Of a stretch of DNA of 64,000 bases, positions 8,808 through 17,840 are shown in pieces (the first letter of the stretch is position 1; every line of letters starts with the position of its first letter). The notes beneath the pieces are model-generated. The model was not told the DNA's origin. It made no database searches and saw only the letters and a program-made list of their open reading frames with translations. The stretch comes from Klebsiella sp. BIGb0138. Lineage in GTDB: Bacteria; Pseudomonadota; Gammaproteobacteria; Enterobacterales; Enterobacteriaceae. The stretch is from positions 124,001 through 188,000 of the forward strand of contig NZ_SMCV01000009.1 of the NCBI RefSeq assembly GCF_004342285.1. Reading direction: 5' to 3'. The position numbers and the translations under genes are program-made.

Positions 8808-9698
8808 ATGAGAATGAGTGTCAAACAGTTACGCGCGTTTTTAGCGGTAGCTCACACTCTCAATTTTGCCCATGCCAGCGAGCGGCTGAATCTTTCGCAA
8901 CCGGCCCTTAGTTTGACCATCAAAGGCCTGGAGGAGGTGCTGGGCGGCGCGCTGCTGCAGCGCAGCACCCGCAAAGTGACGCTGACTCAGGAAGGGGAGA
9001 GTTTCTTACCGATGGCGCGCCAGCTGCTGGCGGACTGGGACAACGTCGAAGAGGCGATGCGGCAGAGCTTCACCCTGCAGCGCGGCAAAATATCGGTGGC
9101 GGCGATGCCCTCGTTTGCGGCGAACGTCCTGCCCGAAGTGCTGAAAGCATTTCGCGACCGTTATGCCGGTATCAACGTGACGGTTCATGACGTGATTAAC
9201 GAGCAGGTGATTGAAATGGTTCGTGAAGGTCGGGTAGAAATGGGGATCGCGTTCGAACCGGCGCCAGCCAACAATTTGCTGTTTACCCCGCTGGGGGTTG
9301 ACCGTTTTGTCGCCATTGTGCCGAAGGCGTCGCCGCTGGCCAGCAGGCGCCGGCTAAGCTGGCAGGAACTGCTGACGCTCGACTTTATCACTCTGCAACG
9401 GCCTTCGGCGGTGCGCCTGATGCTTGAAGAGGAGCTGGCGCGCAGCGGGCGTAAGCTGGATGTGGCGCTGGAGAGTCACCAACTGGTGACGGTGGGGAGA
9501 ATGGTCGCCAGCGGTCTTGGCGGCAGCGCCGTACCGGCATTATGCCAGTCGCAAATGCAGGCGCTGGGCACCGTGTGTCTGCCGCTCGATAACCCGCCGA
9601 TTGAAAAATGTATCGGGGTGATTCATGCCGGGCATATGCAGCTGTCGAAAGCGGCTCAGGCGCTGCTGGAGACGTTGAAGGCGGCGTTTTCGGCTTGA
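8808..9698 (+). CDS. LysR-type regulator, probable control of the ketone-body operon
   Basis: A 296-residue LysR-type regulator with an N-terminal helix-turn-helix (LNFAHASERLNLSQPALSLTI) and a substrate-binding domain. An AGGTGAAG ribosome site lies in front of the ATG at 8808; a second ATG two codons later is possible. It is divergent from the scoA operon, the usual layout when such a regulator controls its neighbour, so acetoacetate or a related acid is the likely effector (inference). I do not recognise a specific named orthologue. Confidence 0.85.
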   Translation: MRMSVKQLRAFLAVAHTLNFAHASERLNLSQPALSLTIKGLEEVLGGALLQRSTRKVTLTQEGESFLPMARQLLADWDNVEEAMRQSFTLQRGKISVAAMPSFAANVLPEVLKAFRDRYAGINVTVHDVINEQVIEMVREGRVEMGIAFEPAPANNLLFTPLGVDRFVAIVPKASPLASRRRLSWQELLTLDFITLQRPSAVRLMLEEELARSGRKLDVALESHQLVTVGRMVASGLGGSAVPALCQSQMQALGTVCLPLDNPPIEKCIGVIHAGHMQLSKAAQALLETLKAAFSA

Positions 9699-9721
9699 GC
9701 TGCCGGTACAGGGGACAGAGG

Positions 9722-9746
9722 AAAAAACCGGCGTGGTTAGCCGGTT
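9722..9746 (-). terminator. intrinsic terminator of the 46-aa peptide gene
   Basis: On the minus strand AACCGGC pairs with GCCGGTT around a seven-base loop and a run of T follows directly. It starts seven bases after the stop of the small gene at 9753-9893. Confidence 0.7.
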
Positions 9747-9752
9747 CAGCAA

Positions 9753-9893
9753 TCAGATTTTGCAGGCGTCGCCGCAATCATCATCGGCAACAATCGCCTC
9801 GGCTTTTTTGTCAGCATCTTCAAGGCGTTCGGCGTTACGCTCTTCCGCCTCTTCCAGACCGCTGAAAACCAGGTTGTCGAGATCAATTTCCAT
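9753..9893 (-). CDS. small acidic peptide with C-terminal Cys motif, unknown function
   Basis: A 46-residue open frame from ATG 9893. It is strongly acidic and helical in its middle part (GLEEAEERNAERLEDADKK) and ends DDDCGDACKI, so two cysteines four residues apart lie at the very C-terminus. A perfect TATAAT box lies 38 bases upstream and a good terminator directly downstream, which together argue for a real single-gene unit. I do not recognise the family. The acidic leader-like body with a short Cys-containing tail recalls peptide precursors or small metal-binding proteins, but no modifying enzyme gene is next to it. Confidence 0.6.
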   Translation of the reverse strand: MEIDLDNLVFSGLEEAEERNAERLEDADKKAEAIVADDDCGDACKI

Positions 9894-9930
9894 GAGTTAC
9901 CCACTTTAGTTCAGTTTTGACCGTCAGCAG

Positions 9931-9936
9931 ATTATA
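9931..9936 (-). promoter_or_regulatory. -10 box for the 46-aa peptide gene
   Basis: Minus-strand TATAAT, 38 bases before the ATG at 9893. No clear -35 hexamer is visible at the expected spacing; a TTTTG run lies just upstream. Confidence 0.45.
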
Positions 9937-10199
9937 GAACAAAACCCCCAGGGGATGAACCCAGGCCGGCAGGCGACCGCACATAGCGATAATTTGGTGC
10001 TGTTGCCGGTTATTTCGACAGCCTCCTCGCGTTTACCGCTAATAATAAGAGTTGACAGATGATTATTATTTTGAATGCGTAAAAATGATTATCTGGCTAC
10101 TTATTAAATGAAAGGACAACAAACTGGCAATCAGGCGTTGACCTGGGCTATTCATGATATTATGGCCGCGATTATGGTTGATTCTATGGATCTTGATCA

Positions 10200-11117
10200 A
10201 TGGCGCCAACAGCAACAGTTGCCATCAAAGAATGGCGAAAAAATAATAAATTTATTTGTCAAATTAAACTCAAATATAAAAAGGTCTTACGAAAATGCAG
10301 AGAAATACCTCTCGCAGGGGGAAAGTATAAGGAATATCAAGAACTTTGTGATAAATACGTCTGCGCCAGATTGACCGGCGCCACCGAGGGGCTGGTCAGT
10401 TTCCAGGATAAGCCGTTCAAAGCGTATTTGAATAAAAAAATGTCCAAAAGAACCAAGCTGGCTATTGCTTATGGTTCGTTGAATTTTATAGAAAAAACCT
10501 TCAGTCCGACGGTGCTGCCGCAGCTGTATAATGTGCAGGACTTCGGGCTGCCGGTGGCAGAAATTCCGTTGAAAAACGGCACCCACCTTGCGGTTAAGCT
10601 GCTGGCTTCGCCTTTTCAGGAAGAGGGCGAGCTGATGCTATTAATGTTACAGGGTGACAAACGCATCTATAGCATCTGTTTTTCCTGTACTGAAGATCGC
10701 CGGGCGTATATTGGCGGAATTCAGGGCGGGAAGGATATTGCTAATGATGAAATTAAAGTGCTGACCAAAGAGTTACACGGTGCGCGGCCGAAAAATTTAA
10801 TTATCTCTTTGCTGTACGCTTTTTTGCAGTATTGCGATATTAAAGAGATCTATGCGATCGACTCAGATTTTCACGTCAAAAGCGAACGGCTGAAAAGCCG
10901 TTACGCCGAGCTGTGGCTGGAACTCGGTGGCGAAAAGCACCGCCGCGGATGGTATAAATTACCGCCGCATGAGATAAAGAAAAGTCTTGAAGAAGTAAAA
11001 AGTAAGCATCGCAGCCAGTTTATCAAACGTGAAAGTTTGAAGGAGCTGGCGCAGCTGGAGCTGATGGCCGCCTTGCGGAACATCAGCGCACAGCCGCCCG
11101 CGACTAAGCTGCAGTAA
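10200..11117 (+). CDS. VirK/YbjX family protein (DUF535)
   Basis: A 305-residue protein of the VirK/YbjX family, with conserved blocks such as FIGG-like YIGGIQGGKD, ARPKNLIISLLYAF and IYAIDSDFHV in the C-terminal two thirds. Family members in Shigella and Salmonella are PhoP-controlled and linked to surface proteins or peptide resistance; the biochemical activity is not known. A stop codon lies two codons before the ATG at 10200, so the frame cannot extend further, and the N-terminus is short of clear homology. Local AT content (10.0-10.5 kb) is higher than in neighbouring genes, a hint of transfer. A strong hairpin follows at 11123. Confidence 0.8.
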   Translation: MAPTATVAIKEWRKNNKFICQIKLKYKKVLRKCREIPLAGGKYKEYQELCDKYVCARLTGATEGLVSFQDKPFKAYLNKKMSKRTKLAIAYGSLNFIEKTFSPTVLPQLYNVQDFGLPVAEIPLKNGTHLAVKLLASPFQEEGELMLLMLQGDKRIYSICFSCTEDRRAYIGGIQGGKDIANDEIKVLTKELHGARPKNLIISLLYAFLQYCDIKEIYAIDSDFHVKSERLKSRYAELWLELGGEKHRRGWYKLPPHEIKKSLEEVKSKHRSQFIKRESLKELAQLELMAALRNISAQPPATKLQ

Positions 11118-11122
11118 GCGAC

Positions 11123-11154
11123 TGGCGGGTCAACAGGGGGCTGTTGACCCGCCA
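11123..11154 (+). terminator. strong 14-bp hairpin after the VirK-like gene
   Basis: TGGCGGGTCAACAG and its perfect complement are separated by four G bases, six bases after the stop. No T tract follows, so it may act as a processing or stability hairpin or terminate weakly. Confidence 0.5.
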
Positions 11155-11398
11155 CTCTCCTCCCAACTTATCCCTTTCCGCTCGCTCAACTTCCTTTTAT
11201 AAATTAAAAAATTTTAAACATTTAATGCGGGATGGTTTTACATAACTTTTACATATCCTTATACTTTATTACGTTCTTCGCTCGGCTCATGAGCGTCCAA
11301 CCAGCATGTTATGTGGTCAGTGCCCGGTCATTTTCTGATAAGACACTGTTAAAAATAAATACATTGGTTATATCGACTAACGTCGTATGGGATGAGAT

Positions 11399-13804
11399 AT
11401 GGACGAACAACAAGGTAGCGGAAGAGGGATTTTCTTCACCGTTTACCGACTACTCTTTGTGGTACTGAGTTTTGGGATTGGACTGTTTTTGACTCTCTGG
11501 GGCGGCAAGCTCCTCTCGCTAGGCGGCAGCGCCTGGTATCTGTTGGCCGGCCTGGCCTATCTGCTGATCGCCGTCGGATACGTCATCCGCAGTCGCTACG
11601 TCCTTCCTTTCGCTATCATTACCTTCCTGCTGACCCTCGTCTGGGCGCTCTATGAAGTGCAGCTGAGCTACTGGGGGCTGATTCCACGACTGGTGGTTCC
11701 CGCGCTGCTGTTGATGCTCGGCCTGTGGCTGGCCACGACGCTGCCGGTGAAACGCGCGCATGTCCGCTATGCCAACTGGAGCGCCTCGGCGATATTCCTC
11801 GCGCTGCTGGCGACGCTGGTCTCGGCATTTTACCCGCATGGCGGCATTCATCATGGCGTGGTCAAAGCCGCCGGCGATAACAAGCCGACCCTGGCTGCGC
11901 AAAGTGATAACTGGGAATTTTTCGGCCGTGACGCGTCGGGCACCCGTTTTGCGCCATATGACGATATTACCCCTGAGAACGTCAAGAACCTGAAGGTGGC
12001 GTGGACTTATCACACCGGCCGTCGGGTCACCGGCCCGGGGATTGGGGTGGATGAAAACACGCCGCTGCAAATTGGCGACACCCTATACTCCTGTACGCCG
12101 CTAAACGTGGTGACCGCGCTGGATGCGGATACCGGCAAAGCGCGCTGGCGTTTTGACCCGCACGCGCAGACCGCGGAGCACGTTACCTGCCGCGGCGTGG
12201 GCTACTATGACGTGCAAAGCGATACGTCGTTGAGCGCGCAAGAGAAGGCCAGCCCGGCGCTGCAGCAGTGTCCGCAGCGGATTCTGGTGTCTACCGTCGA
12301 CGCGCGTCTGCTGGCGCTCAATGCCAGAACCGGCGAACTGTGCGATGACTTCGGCACGCACGGCAGCGTCGATCTGAAACAGGGGATGGATAACACCGAA
12401 AACAGCAAACGCTACCATCCGACCTCCACGCCGGTGATCATGGGACACATTGCGGTGCTGGGCGGCTGGGTACGCGATATCGTACACGGCGAACCGTCGG
12501 GCGTGGTTCGCGCGTTTGACGTGCGCAACGGTAAAGTCGTCTGGGCCTGGGATGTGGGCCAGCCGGAAAATATTAGCGACCCGGAAAAGGGCCGCGTCTA
12601 CACCCTCGAAACGCCTAACGTCTGGACGGTGCCCGGCTTCGATAAAGAGCTGAACCTGGTTTATCTGCCGACCGGTAACGGTCCGCCGGATTACTGGGGC
12701 GGCGATCGTAACGCGGCTAAAGAGAAATACGGCTCTTCCGTGGTGGCGGTGGATGCCAGCACTGGTGAAACAAAATGGGTCTTCCAGACCGTGCACCATG
12801 ATATCTGGGACTACGATTTACCCTCACAACCGGTCCTTTTCCACATCAAAAATGACCAGGGTGAAGAGGTTCCGGTACTGATTCAGACCACCAAAACCGG
12901 GCAAATCTATGTGCTGGACCGTCGTACCGGCAAGCCGGTGACGCAGGTGGAAGAGCGGCCGGTCGCCCATGAAGGCGCTGAAGGCGAACATCTCTCCGCC
13001 ACTCAGCCGTTCTCTACCGGGATGCCGCAGCTTGGCGTAGAGCCGCTGACGGAAAAATCGATGTGGGGCGTCACGCCGTTTGACCAGCTGATGTGCCGTA
13101 TTGACTTCAAAGAGTCGACCTATCTGGGAATGTATACTCCGCCATCAGAAAAACCGTATATCGAGTGGCCGAGCCTGCTGGGCGGCATGAACTGGGGCGG
13201 TATTTCAATTGATGAACGGACCGGCACGCTGTTTGTTAACGATATGCGTATGCCGTTGAGAATGTCGCTGGTGCGTCAGGAGGACATGGCGAAATACAAA
13301 GTCTCCACTGACGAAGTTCCGGGCTTCATGGGGACCGTGCGTCCGCAAATCGCCGGGCCATACGGCGGCGTGCGGATCGATATCCTGCAGTCCGCGCTGG
13401 GCGTGCCGTGTAATACGCCGCCGTTCGGCACCATGAGCGCTATCGACCTGAACAGCCGCCAGCTGATGTGGCAGGTGCCGATGGGTTCCGTGGAAGATAC
13501 CGGTCCGCTGGGGCTGAAAACGCATCTGCACATTCCGCTGGGAATGCCGACCCTGGGCGGCCCGACCTCTACCGCTTCCGGGCTGATCTTCTTTGCCGGG
13601 ACTCAGGATAACTACCTGCGTGCGCTGGACTCAGCCACCGGTAAAGAGCTGTGGCGCGCTCGTCTGCCGGTGGGGGCGGTGGCCGCTCCGCTGATCTATA
13701 AATCACCGAAGACCGGGAAAGAGTACGTGGTGATTTCCGCCGGCGGCGCCAGCCACTCGCCGGACGTGGGCGACGATATTATTGCCTATGCCCTGGAAGA
13801 GTAG
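11399..13804 (+). CDS. membrane-bound PQQ-dependent dehydrogenase (glucose/quinate/shikimate family)
   Basis: An 801-residue quinoprotein. The first ~140 residues form about five membrane helices; the rest is a periplasmic eight-bladed propeller with repeated tryptophan-docking segments (for example WRFDPH, WVFQTVHHDIWDYDLP, LWRARLPVG) and the Gcd-like ending YVVISAGG. It passes electrons from an oxidised sugar or cyclic acid to ubiquinone. Length matches both E. coli Gcd (796) and quinate dehydrogenase. Residues differ enough from the Gcd I recall that the substrate is left open; it may be a second enzyme besides the housekeeping Gcd. PQQ synthesis genes are not in the window. Terminator at 13847. 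Confidence 0.85.
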   Translation: MDEQQGSGRGIFFTVYRLLFVVLSFGIGLFLTLWGGKLLSLGGSAWYLLAGLAYLLIAVGYVIRSRYVLPFAIITFLLTLVWALYEVQLSYWGLIPRLVVPALLLMLGLWLATTLPVKRAHVRYANWSASAIFLALLATLVSAFYPHGGIHHGVVKAAGDNKPTLAAQSDNWEFFGRDASGTRFAPYDDITPENVKNLKVAWTYHTGRRVTGPGIGVDENTPLQIGDTLYSCTPLNVVTALDADTGKARWRFDPHAQTAEHVTCRGVGYYDVQSDTSLSAQEKASPALQQCPQRILVSTVDARLLALNARTGELCDDFGTHGSVDLKQGMDNTENSKRYHPTSTPVIMGHIAVLGGWVRDIVHGEPSGVVRAFDVRNGKVVWAWDVGQPENISDPEKGRVYTLETPNVWTVPGFDKELNLVYLPTGNGPPDYWGGDRNAAKEKYGSSVVAVDASTGETKWVFQTVHHDIWDYDLPSQPVLFHIKNDQGEEVPVLIQTTKTGQIYVLDRRTGKPVTQVEERPVAHEGAEGEHLSATQPFSTGMPQLGVEPLTEKSMWGVTPFDQLMCRIDFKESTYLGMYTPPSEKPYIEWPSLLGGMNWGGISIDERTGTLFVNDMRMPLRMSLVRQEDMAKYKVSTDEVPGFMGTVRPQIAGPYGGVRIDILQSALGVPCNTPPFGTMSAIDLNSRQLMWQVPMGSVEDTGPLGLKTHLHIPLGMPTLGGPTSTASGLIFFAGTQDNYLRALDSATGKELWRARLPVGAVAAPLIYKSPKTGKEYVVISAGGASHSPDVGDDIIAYALEE

Positions 13805-13846
13805 CGGTCTGAGGCCGACCCGCTGCGTTAGCTCCCCCTGACGGGG

Positions 13847-13883
13847 AATACCAGTCAGTTTCACCGCTGACTGGTATTTTTTT
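13847..13883 (+). terminator. intrinsic terminator after the PQQ dehydrogenase
   Basis: AATACCAGTCAG pairs with CTGACTGGTATT around an eight-base loop and is followed by seven T. Confidence 0.9.
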
Positions 13884-13940
13884 GCTTATCGCGAAGTTAC
13901 CTTATTTGGCTCAACAGGCTCGCGCGTTCGCTTAGCCGGG

Positions 13941-14915
13941 CTAAGCGGGCGACATCTGATGGCAGGCCACGTGGTGTCCTGCGGCGACCTCCCGTAGCGC
14001 CGGTATCTCGCGGCGGCAGCGATCGCTGGCCTGCGGGCAGCGTGAGGAGAAACGACAGCCCGGAGGCGGGTTCGCCGGATCGGGAATCTCCCCCTGTACG
14101 ATGGCCAGCGGTTCGCCGTTCGGGTCCAGCGTCGGCACCGCCGCCAGCAGCGCCCGGGTGTACGGGTGCAGCGGCTGCGCAAACAGCGTATCGCGGCCGG
14201 CGGTCTCCACCAGCTGCCCGAGATACATTACCGCCACGTCGTCACACAGATGTTCCACCACGCCAAGGTCATGGGAGATAAACAGGAAGGTGACGCCGAG
14301 ATCGTCGCGCAAATCGGAAAACAGATTGATGATCTGCGCCTGGATGGAGACATCGAGCGCCGAGATTGGCTCGTCGGCAATAATGAAATCCGGGTTGAGG
14401 ATCAGCGCGCGGGCGATGCCGATACGCTGGCGCTGGCCACCGGAAAACTCGTGCGGAAAGCGGTTGTAATGGTGCGGCGCCAGGCCGCAGATGCGCATCA
14501 CCGCAATCACTTTATCGTACAGCTCGGCCCGGCTACACAGCTGATGCTGCAACATGGCTTCGCCAATGGCATCGCCCACCCGAATCCGCGGATTGAGCGA
14601 GCTATAGGGGTCCTGAAAGACCAGCTGGATTTTCGGGCGCAGCGCCTGCATCTCCCGCGGCGAGAGGGTGGACAGCTCCCGACCCCGGTATTTCACGCTC
14701 CCGGCGGTCTTTTCATACAGCCCCAGCAGGGTGCGGCCGACGGTGGTTTTACCGCTGCCGGACTCGCCCACCAGGCCAAAAATGGTCCCCTGGCGAATCT
14801 TAAAGCTGACGCCGTCCACTGCCCGCAGCTGTCCGGTCTGCTGGCCAAATAGCCCATCGCGCAGCGGGAAGTATTTTTTCAAGCCATCCACTTCAATAAC
14901 ATATTCAGGGTTCAT
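13941..14915 (-). CDS. peptide-type ABC transporter ATP-binding protein (DppF/OppF-like)
   Basis: A 324-residue cytoplasmic ATPase of a peptide/nickel-class importer. Walker [10 protein letters not shown] is at residues 50-58, signature FSGGQRQR and Walker B IIADEPIS follow, and the C-terminal oligopeptide/dipeptide domain carries the cysteine-rich [17 protein letters not shown] segment. The start at 14915 overlaps the preceding stop (ATGA), which is a better choice than the longer frame to 14996. Last gene of the nine-gene run. Confidence 0.9.
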   Translation of the reverse strand: MNPEYVIEVDGLKKYFPLRDGLFGQQTGQLRAVDGVSFKIRQGTIFGLVGESGSGKTTVGRTLLGLYEKTAGSVKYRGRELSTLSPREMQALRPKIQLVFQDPYSSLNPRIRVGDAIGEAMLQHQLCSRAELYDKVIAVMRICGLAPHHYNRFPHEFSGGQRQRIGIARALILNPDFIIADEPISALDVSIQAQIINLFSDLRDDLGVTFLFISHDLGVVEHLCDDVAVMYLGQLVETAGRDTLFAQPLHPYTRALLAAVPTLDPNGEPLAIVQGEIPDPANPPPGCRFSSRCPQASDRCRREIPALREVAAGHHVACHQMSPA

Positions 14916-15892
14916 ACGATGGGCTCCGCGAACGTAGGGTGAAAGCAGGCGGCCTGCCGGTGGCCCCCCAGTAGCGGGGGGATAGCGCGGCGGCAATGGG
15001 CGCTGGCGCGTTCGCAGCGATCGGCAAAGGCGCAGTACGGCGGCAGCGCGGCCAGATCCGGCACCTGGCCGGGAATCGAGTACAGGCGGCGACGTCGTTC
15101 ACCGGGCACCGGACGCGAGGCGATCAGCCCCTGGGTATAGGGATGCTGCGGGCGACGTAAGATCTCGGCCGTCGGGCCGGATTCGACAACCCTGCCGGCG
15201 TACATCACCACCACCTGTTCCGCCATTTGCGCGATCACCCCGAGGTCGTGCGTGATCAGCATCATCGCCATCTGATGCGCCTGCGCCCGGTCGCGCAGCA
15301 GGCGCAGGATTTGCGCCTGTACGGTCACATCCAGGGCGGTCGTGGGTTCATCGGCAATCAGCAGCTTTGGCCGGCAGCTCAGCGCCATCGCAATCATGAT
15401 GCGCTGCAACATCCCGCCGGAGAGCTGGTGCGGGTAGCTGTTCATCAGGCTGCCGGCGCGGGCTAAACCCACCTCGCTAATGAGATCCGTGGCATGCTGC
15501 CAGGCGGCCTTCGGCGATTCGCCACGGTGGCGAATCAGCGGTTCGCAAAGCTGCTCGCCGATAGTCAATACCGGGTTCAGGGCGGTCATCGGTTCCTGAA
15601 AAATCATTGCCAGCTGGTTACCGCGCAGGTCCGCCATTTTGCTCGCTTTCAGACGCAGCAGGTCTTGCCCGGCGAAGAGGATTTCACCGCTCTCAATGTG
15701 CGCCGCCTGGGGCGGCAACAGCCCCATTGACGCCATGGCGGTCACGCTTTTTCCGCAGCCGGATTCACCGACCACGCCGACGGTTTGCCCGGCGTGCAGA
15801 GTGAATGAGACATCCTGTACCGCCCGTACGCGCTGTTTTCCGGCGGCGAAAGAGAGCGAAAGGTGTTTAAAAGTCATTAACGGCGCGCTCAT
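14912..15892 (-). CDS. peptide-type ABC transporter ATP-binding protein (DppD/OppD-like)
   Basis: The partner ATPase (326 residues) of the same importer: Walker [11 protein letters not shown], signature QLSGGMLQR and Walker [13 protein letters not shown], then the cysteine-containing C-terminal domain ([16 protein letters not shown]). Overlaps both neighbours by four bases, pointing to coupled translation. Substrate cannot be read from the ATPase; the neighbouring SfnB and Met-type genes suggest a sulfur-containing peptide or compound. Confidence 0.9.
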   Translation of the reverse strand: MSAPLMTFKHLSLSFAAGKQRVRAVQDVSFTLHAGQTVGVVGESGCGKSVTAMASMGLLPPQAAHIESGEILFAGQDLLRLKASKMADLRGNQLAMIFQEPMTALNPVLTIGEQLCEPLIRHRGESPKAAWQHATDLISEVGLARAGSLMNSYPHQLSGGMLQRIMIAMALSCRPKLLIADEPTTALDVTVQAQILRLLRDRAQAHQMAMMLITHDLGVIAQMAEQVVVMYAGRVVESGPTAEILRRPQHPYTQGLIASRPVPGERRRRLYSIPGQVPDLAALPPYCAFADRCERASAHCRRAIPPLLGGHRQAACFHPTFAEPIV

Positions 15893-16839
15893 TTCAGCCT
15901 CTGTTTCATTTTGGGATCCATTGCATCGCGCAGGCCATCACCCAGCACGTTAATCGCAATCACGGTGATAAAAATGGCAACCCCCGGCGGCATCCACAGC
16001 CACGGCCGACGCTGGAAGTCGATCAGGCTGTTGGCGGCGTCCATCATGTTGCCCCACGAGGGGGTTGGCGGCACCACGCCCAGCCCCAGATAGCTCAGCG
16101 CCGATTCGCTCAGAATGGCATTCGCCACCGCCATGGTCGCCATCACCACGAGGATCGGAATGGTGTTGGGCAGCAGGTGGCCAAACAGACGGCGGCGTGC
16201 GGAGAGCCCCAGCACCTGAGTGGCCAGCATAAAGTCGCGCTCGCGAAGCGACAGGCACTGGCCGCGTACCAGCCGCGCCAGCTTCGGCCACTCCAGCAGG
16301 CTCAGCATGATCACCACCATGTAGACCCGCGCGTCCGGCGAGAAATCGAGTTCCGCTAACATCGCCCCGGCGACAATCAGCAGCGGCAGTCCGGGAATGG
16401 TCATCACCAGATCCGCCAGACGCATAATCAGCTTATCGGTCAGCCCGCCGACATAGCCGGACACCGCGCCGAGCAGATAGCCCAAAGCCACCGACAGCAG
16501 CATGGTGAGCAGCCCGATAATCAGGGAAATACGCCCGGCCAGCAGCAGGCGGGTATAGACATCGCGACCGAGGAAGTCGGTGCCCAGCCAGTGCCCGGCG
16601 CCCGGCGGCTTGTTAATCATCAGCGCGTCGGTCGCGTCATCTTTCCATGGCGACCAGATGGGCCCCAGCACGCACCACGCCGCCATTACCACCAGCAACA
16701 CCAGGCATAACATCGCCAGCCGGTTGCGTTTCAGCGTCTGCCACGCCTGGCGCCACGGCGATGGCGCGATCTGCGCCAGCGCCGGGATCTCCGCTTTGCG
16801 CAGGCGGCGTTGCGTTGAAAACAGGGAGCTGAGCATCAT
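15889..16839 (-). CDS. peptide-type ABC transporter permease (DppC/OppC-like)
   Basis: A 316-residue inner-membrane permease with a short cytoplasmic N-terminus, one helix near residues 35-60, a periplasmic loop containing GHWLGTDFLGRDVYTRLL (typical of DppC/OppC), and five further helices with the EAA-type loop ALSARRRLFGHLLPN. The ATG at 16839 overlaps the stop of the partner permease; the frame is open ten codons further up but that part lies inside the other gene. Confidence 0.9.
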   Translation of the reverse strand: MMLSSLFSTQRRLRKAEIPALAQIAPSPWRQAWQTLKRNRLAMLCLVLLVVMAAWCVLGPIWSPWKDDATDALMINKPPGAGHWLGTDFLGRDVYTRLLLAGRISLIIGLLTMLLSVALGYLLGAVSGYVGGLTDKLIMRLADLVMTIPGLPLLIVAGAMLAELDFSPDARVYMVVIMLSLLEWPKLARLVRGQCLSLRERDFMLATQVLGLSARRRLFGHLLPNTIPILVVMATMAVANAILSESALSYLGLGVVPPTPSWGNMMDAANSLIDFQRRPWLWMPPGVAIFITVIAINVLGDGLRDAMDPKMKQRLK

Positions 16840-17795
16840 GACCTCACTCGAATGCGCGGGTCGGCCCACGCGTACAGAACATCGGCGATCAGGTTGCCCA
16901 GGATGGTGAGCACCGCCAGAAACAGGGTAAAACCCATCAGGACCGGATAATCGCGGGCGGCCAGAGAGTCGATGTGAATGTGCCCCGCGCCGGGCCAGTT
17001 AAACACTTTTTCGGTGATGATGGCGCCGGAAAACAGCCCCGGCAGCTCAAAGCCGAGGAGGGTGATAATCGGCAGCAGCGCATTACGTAGCGCGTGTTTA
17101 AAGATCACCGTCCGTTCGCGCAGCCCTTTGGCGCGGGCGGTGCGGATAAAATCCATCTTTACCACGTCGAGCATGCTGGCGCGGAAGTAGCGCGTCAGGC
17201 TGCCGGCCTGCAGCATCACCAGCGCCAGCACCGGCAGCACCAGATGCGCGGCCACCTGCAGGAGATAGTCCCAGCCGCGGTCATCGCTGCCGGTGTTGGT
17301 CATGCCGCCGACCGGCAGCCAGTGCAGATCGACGGCAAACCACTTAATCAACAGCAGGCAGAGGAAAAAGGTCGGGAAAGACATGGCGGCAAAAACCGCC
17401 ACGCTCACCAGATGGTCGAACAGCGAATTCGGTTTCATGGCCGACACCATCCCCACCGTCAGGCCAATCCCCCAGTAAAAAACCAGCGCAATGCTCGCCA
17501 GCAGGAAGGAGTTCCAGATGTACTGGTTCAGCAGCTGGCTGACCGGAATCTGGTACTGCAGGGAGAACCCCAGGTCGCCTTGCAGCAGCTGGCCGAGCCA
17601 GTGCAGGTAACGGGTGAACAGCGGCTGGTCGAGGCCGTAAATGGCTTTCAGTTCGGCGGCGCGGGCGGCGGTCAGCGTGATATTACCGTCGATAAAGTCA
17701 CCGGGCGTTTTGGCAAACAGCATAAAGATGATAAAGGAGGCCAACAGCAGCATCGGCAGGGTTTGCAGCAGCCGTCTCAGGATGAAATTTCTCAT
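16836..17795 (-). CDS. peptide-type ABC transporter permease (DppB/OppB/GsiC-like)
   Basis: A 319-residue permease starting MRNFILRRLLQTLPMLLLAS, the typical DppB/GsiC opening, with six membrane helices and the coupling-loop region RTARAKGLRERTVIFKHALRN. It forms the channel with the product of 15889-16839. It follows the binding-protein gene by 45 bases. Family members carry peptides, nickel or glutathione; substrate here is undetermined. Confidence 0.9.
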   Translation of the reverse strand: MRNFILRRLLQTLPMLLLASFIIFMLFAKTPGDFIDGNITLTAARAAELKAIYGLDQPLFTRYLHWLGQLLQGDLGFSLQYQIPVSQLLNQYIWNSFLLASIALVFYWGIGLTVGMVSAMKPNSLFDHLVSVAVFAAMSFPTFFLCLLLIKWFAVDLHWLPVGGMTNTGSDDRGWDYLLQVAAHLVLPVLALVMLQAGSLTRYFRASMLDVVKMDFIRTARAKGLRERTVIFKHALRNALLPIITLLGFELPGLFSGAIITEKVFNWPGAGHIHIDSLAARDYPVLMGFTLFLAVLTILGNLIADVLYAWADPRIRVRS

Positions 17796-17840
17796 GACAC
17801 TCTCACATCAGCCGCCGGGAGTCCCCGGCGGCAGGCGTTT

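Noticed and set aside
10108..10374. 88-codon open frame before the VirK-like gene
   Set aside because: Overlaps the VirK-like frame in another phase; the VirK frame carries the family similarity and this product has none I recognise.
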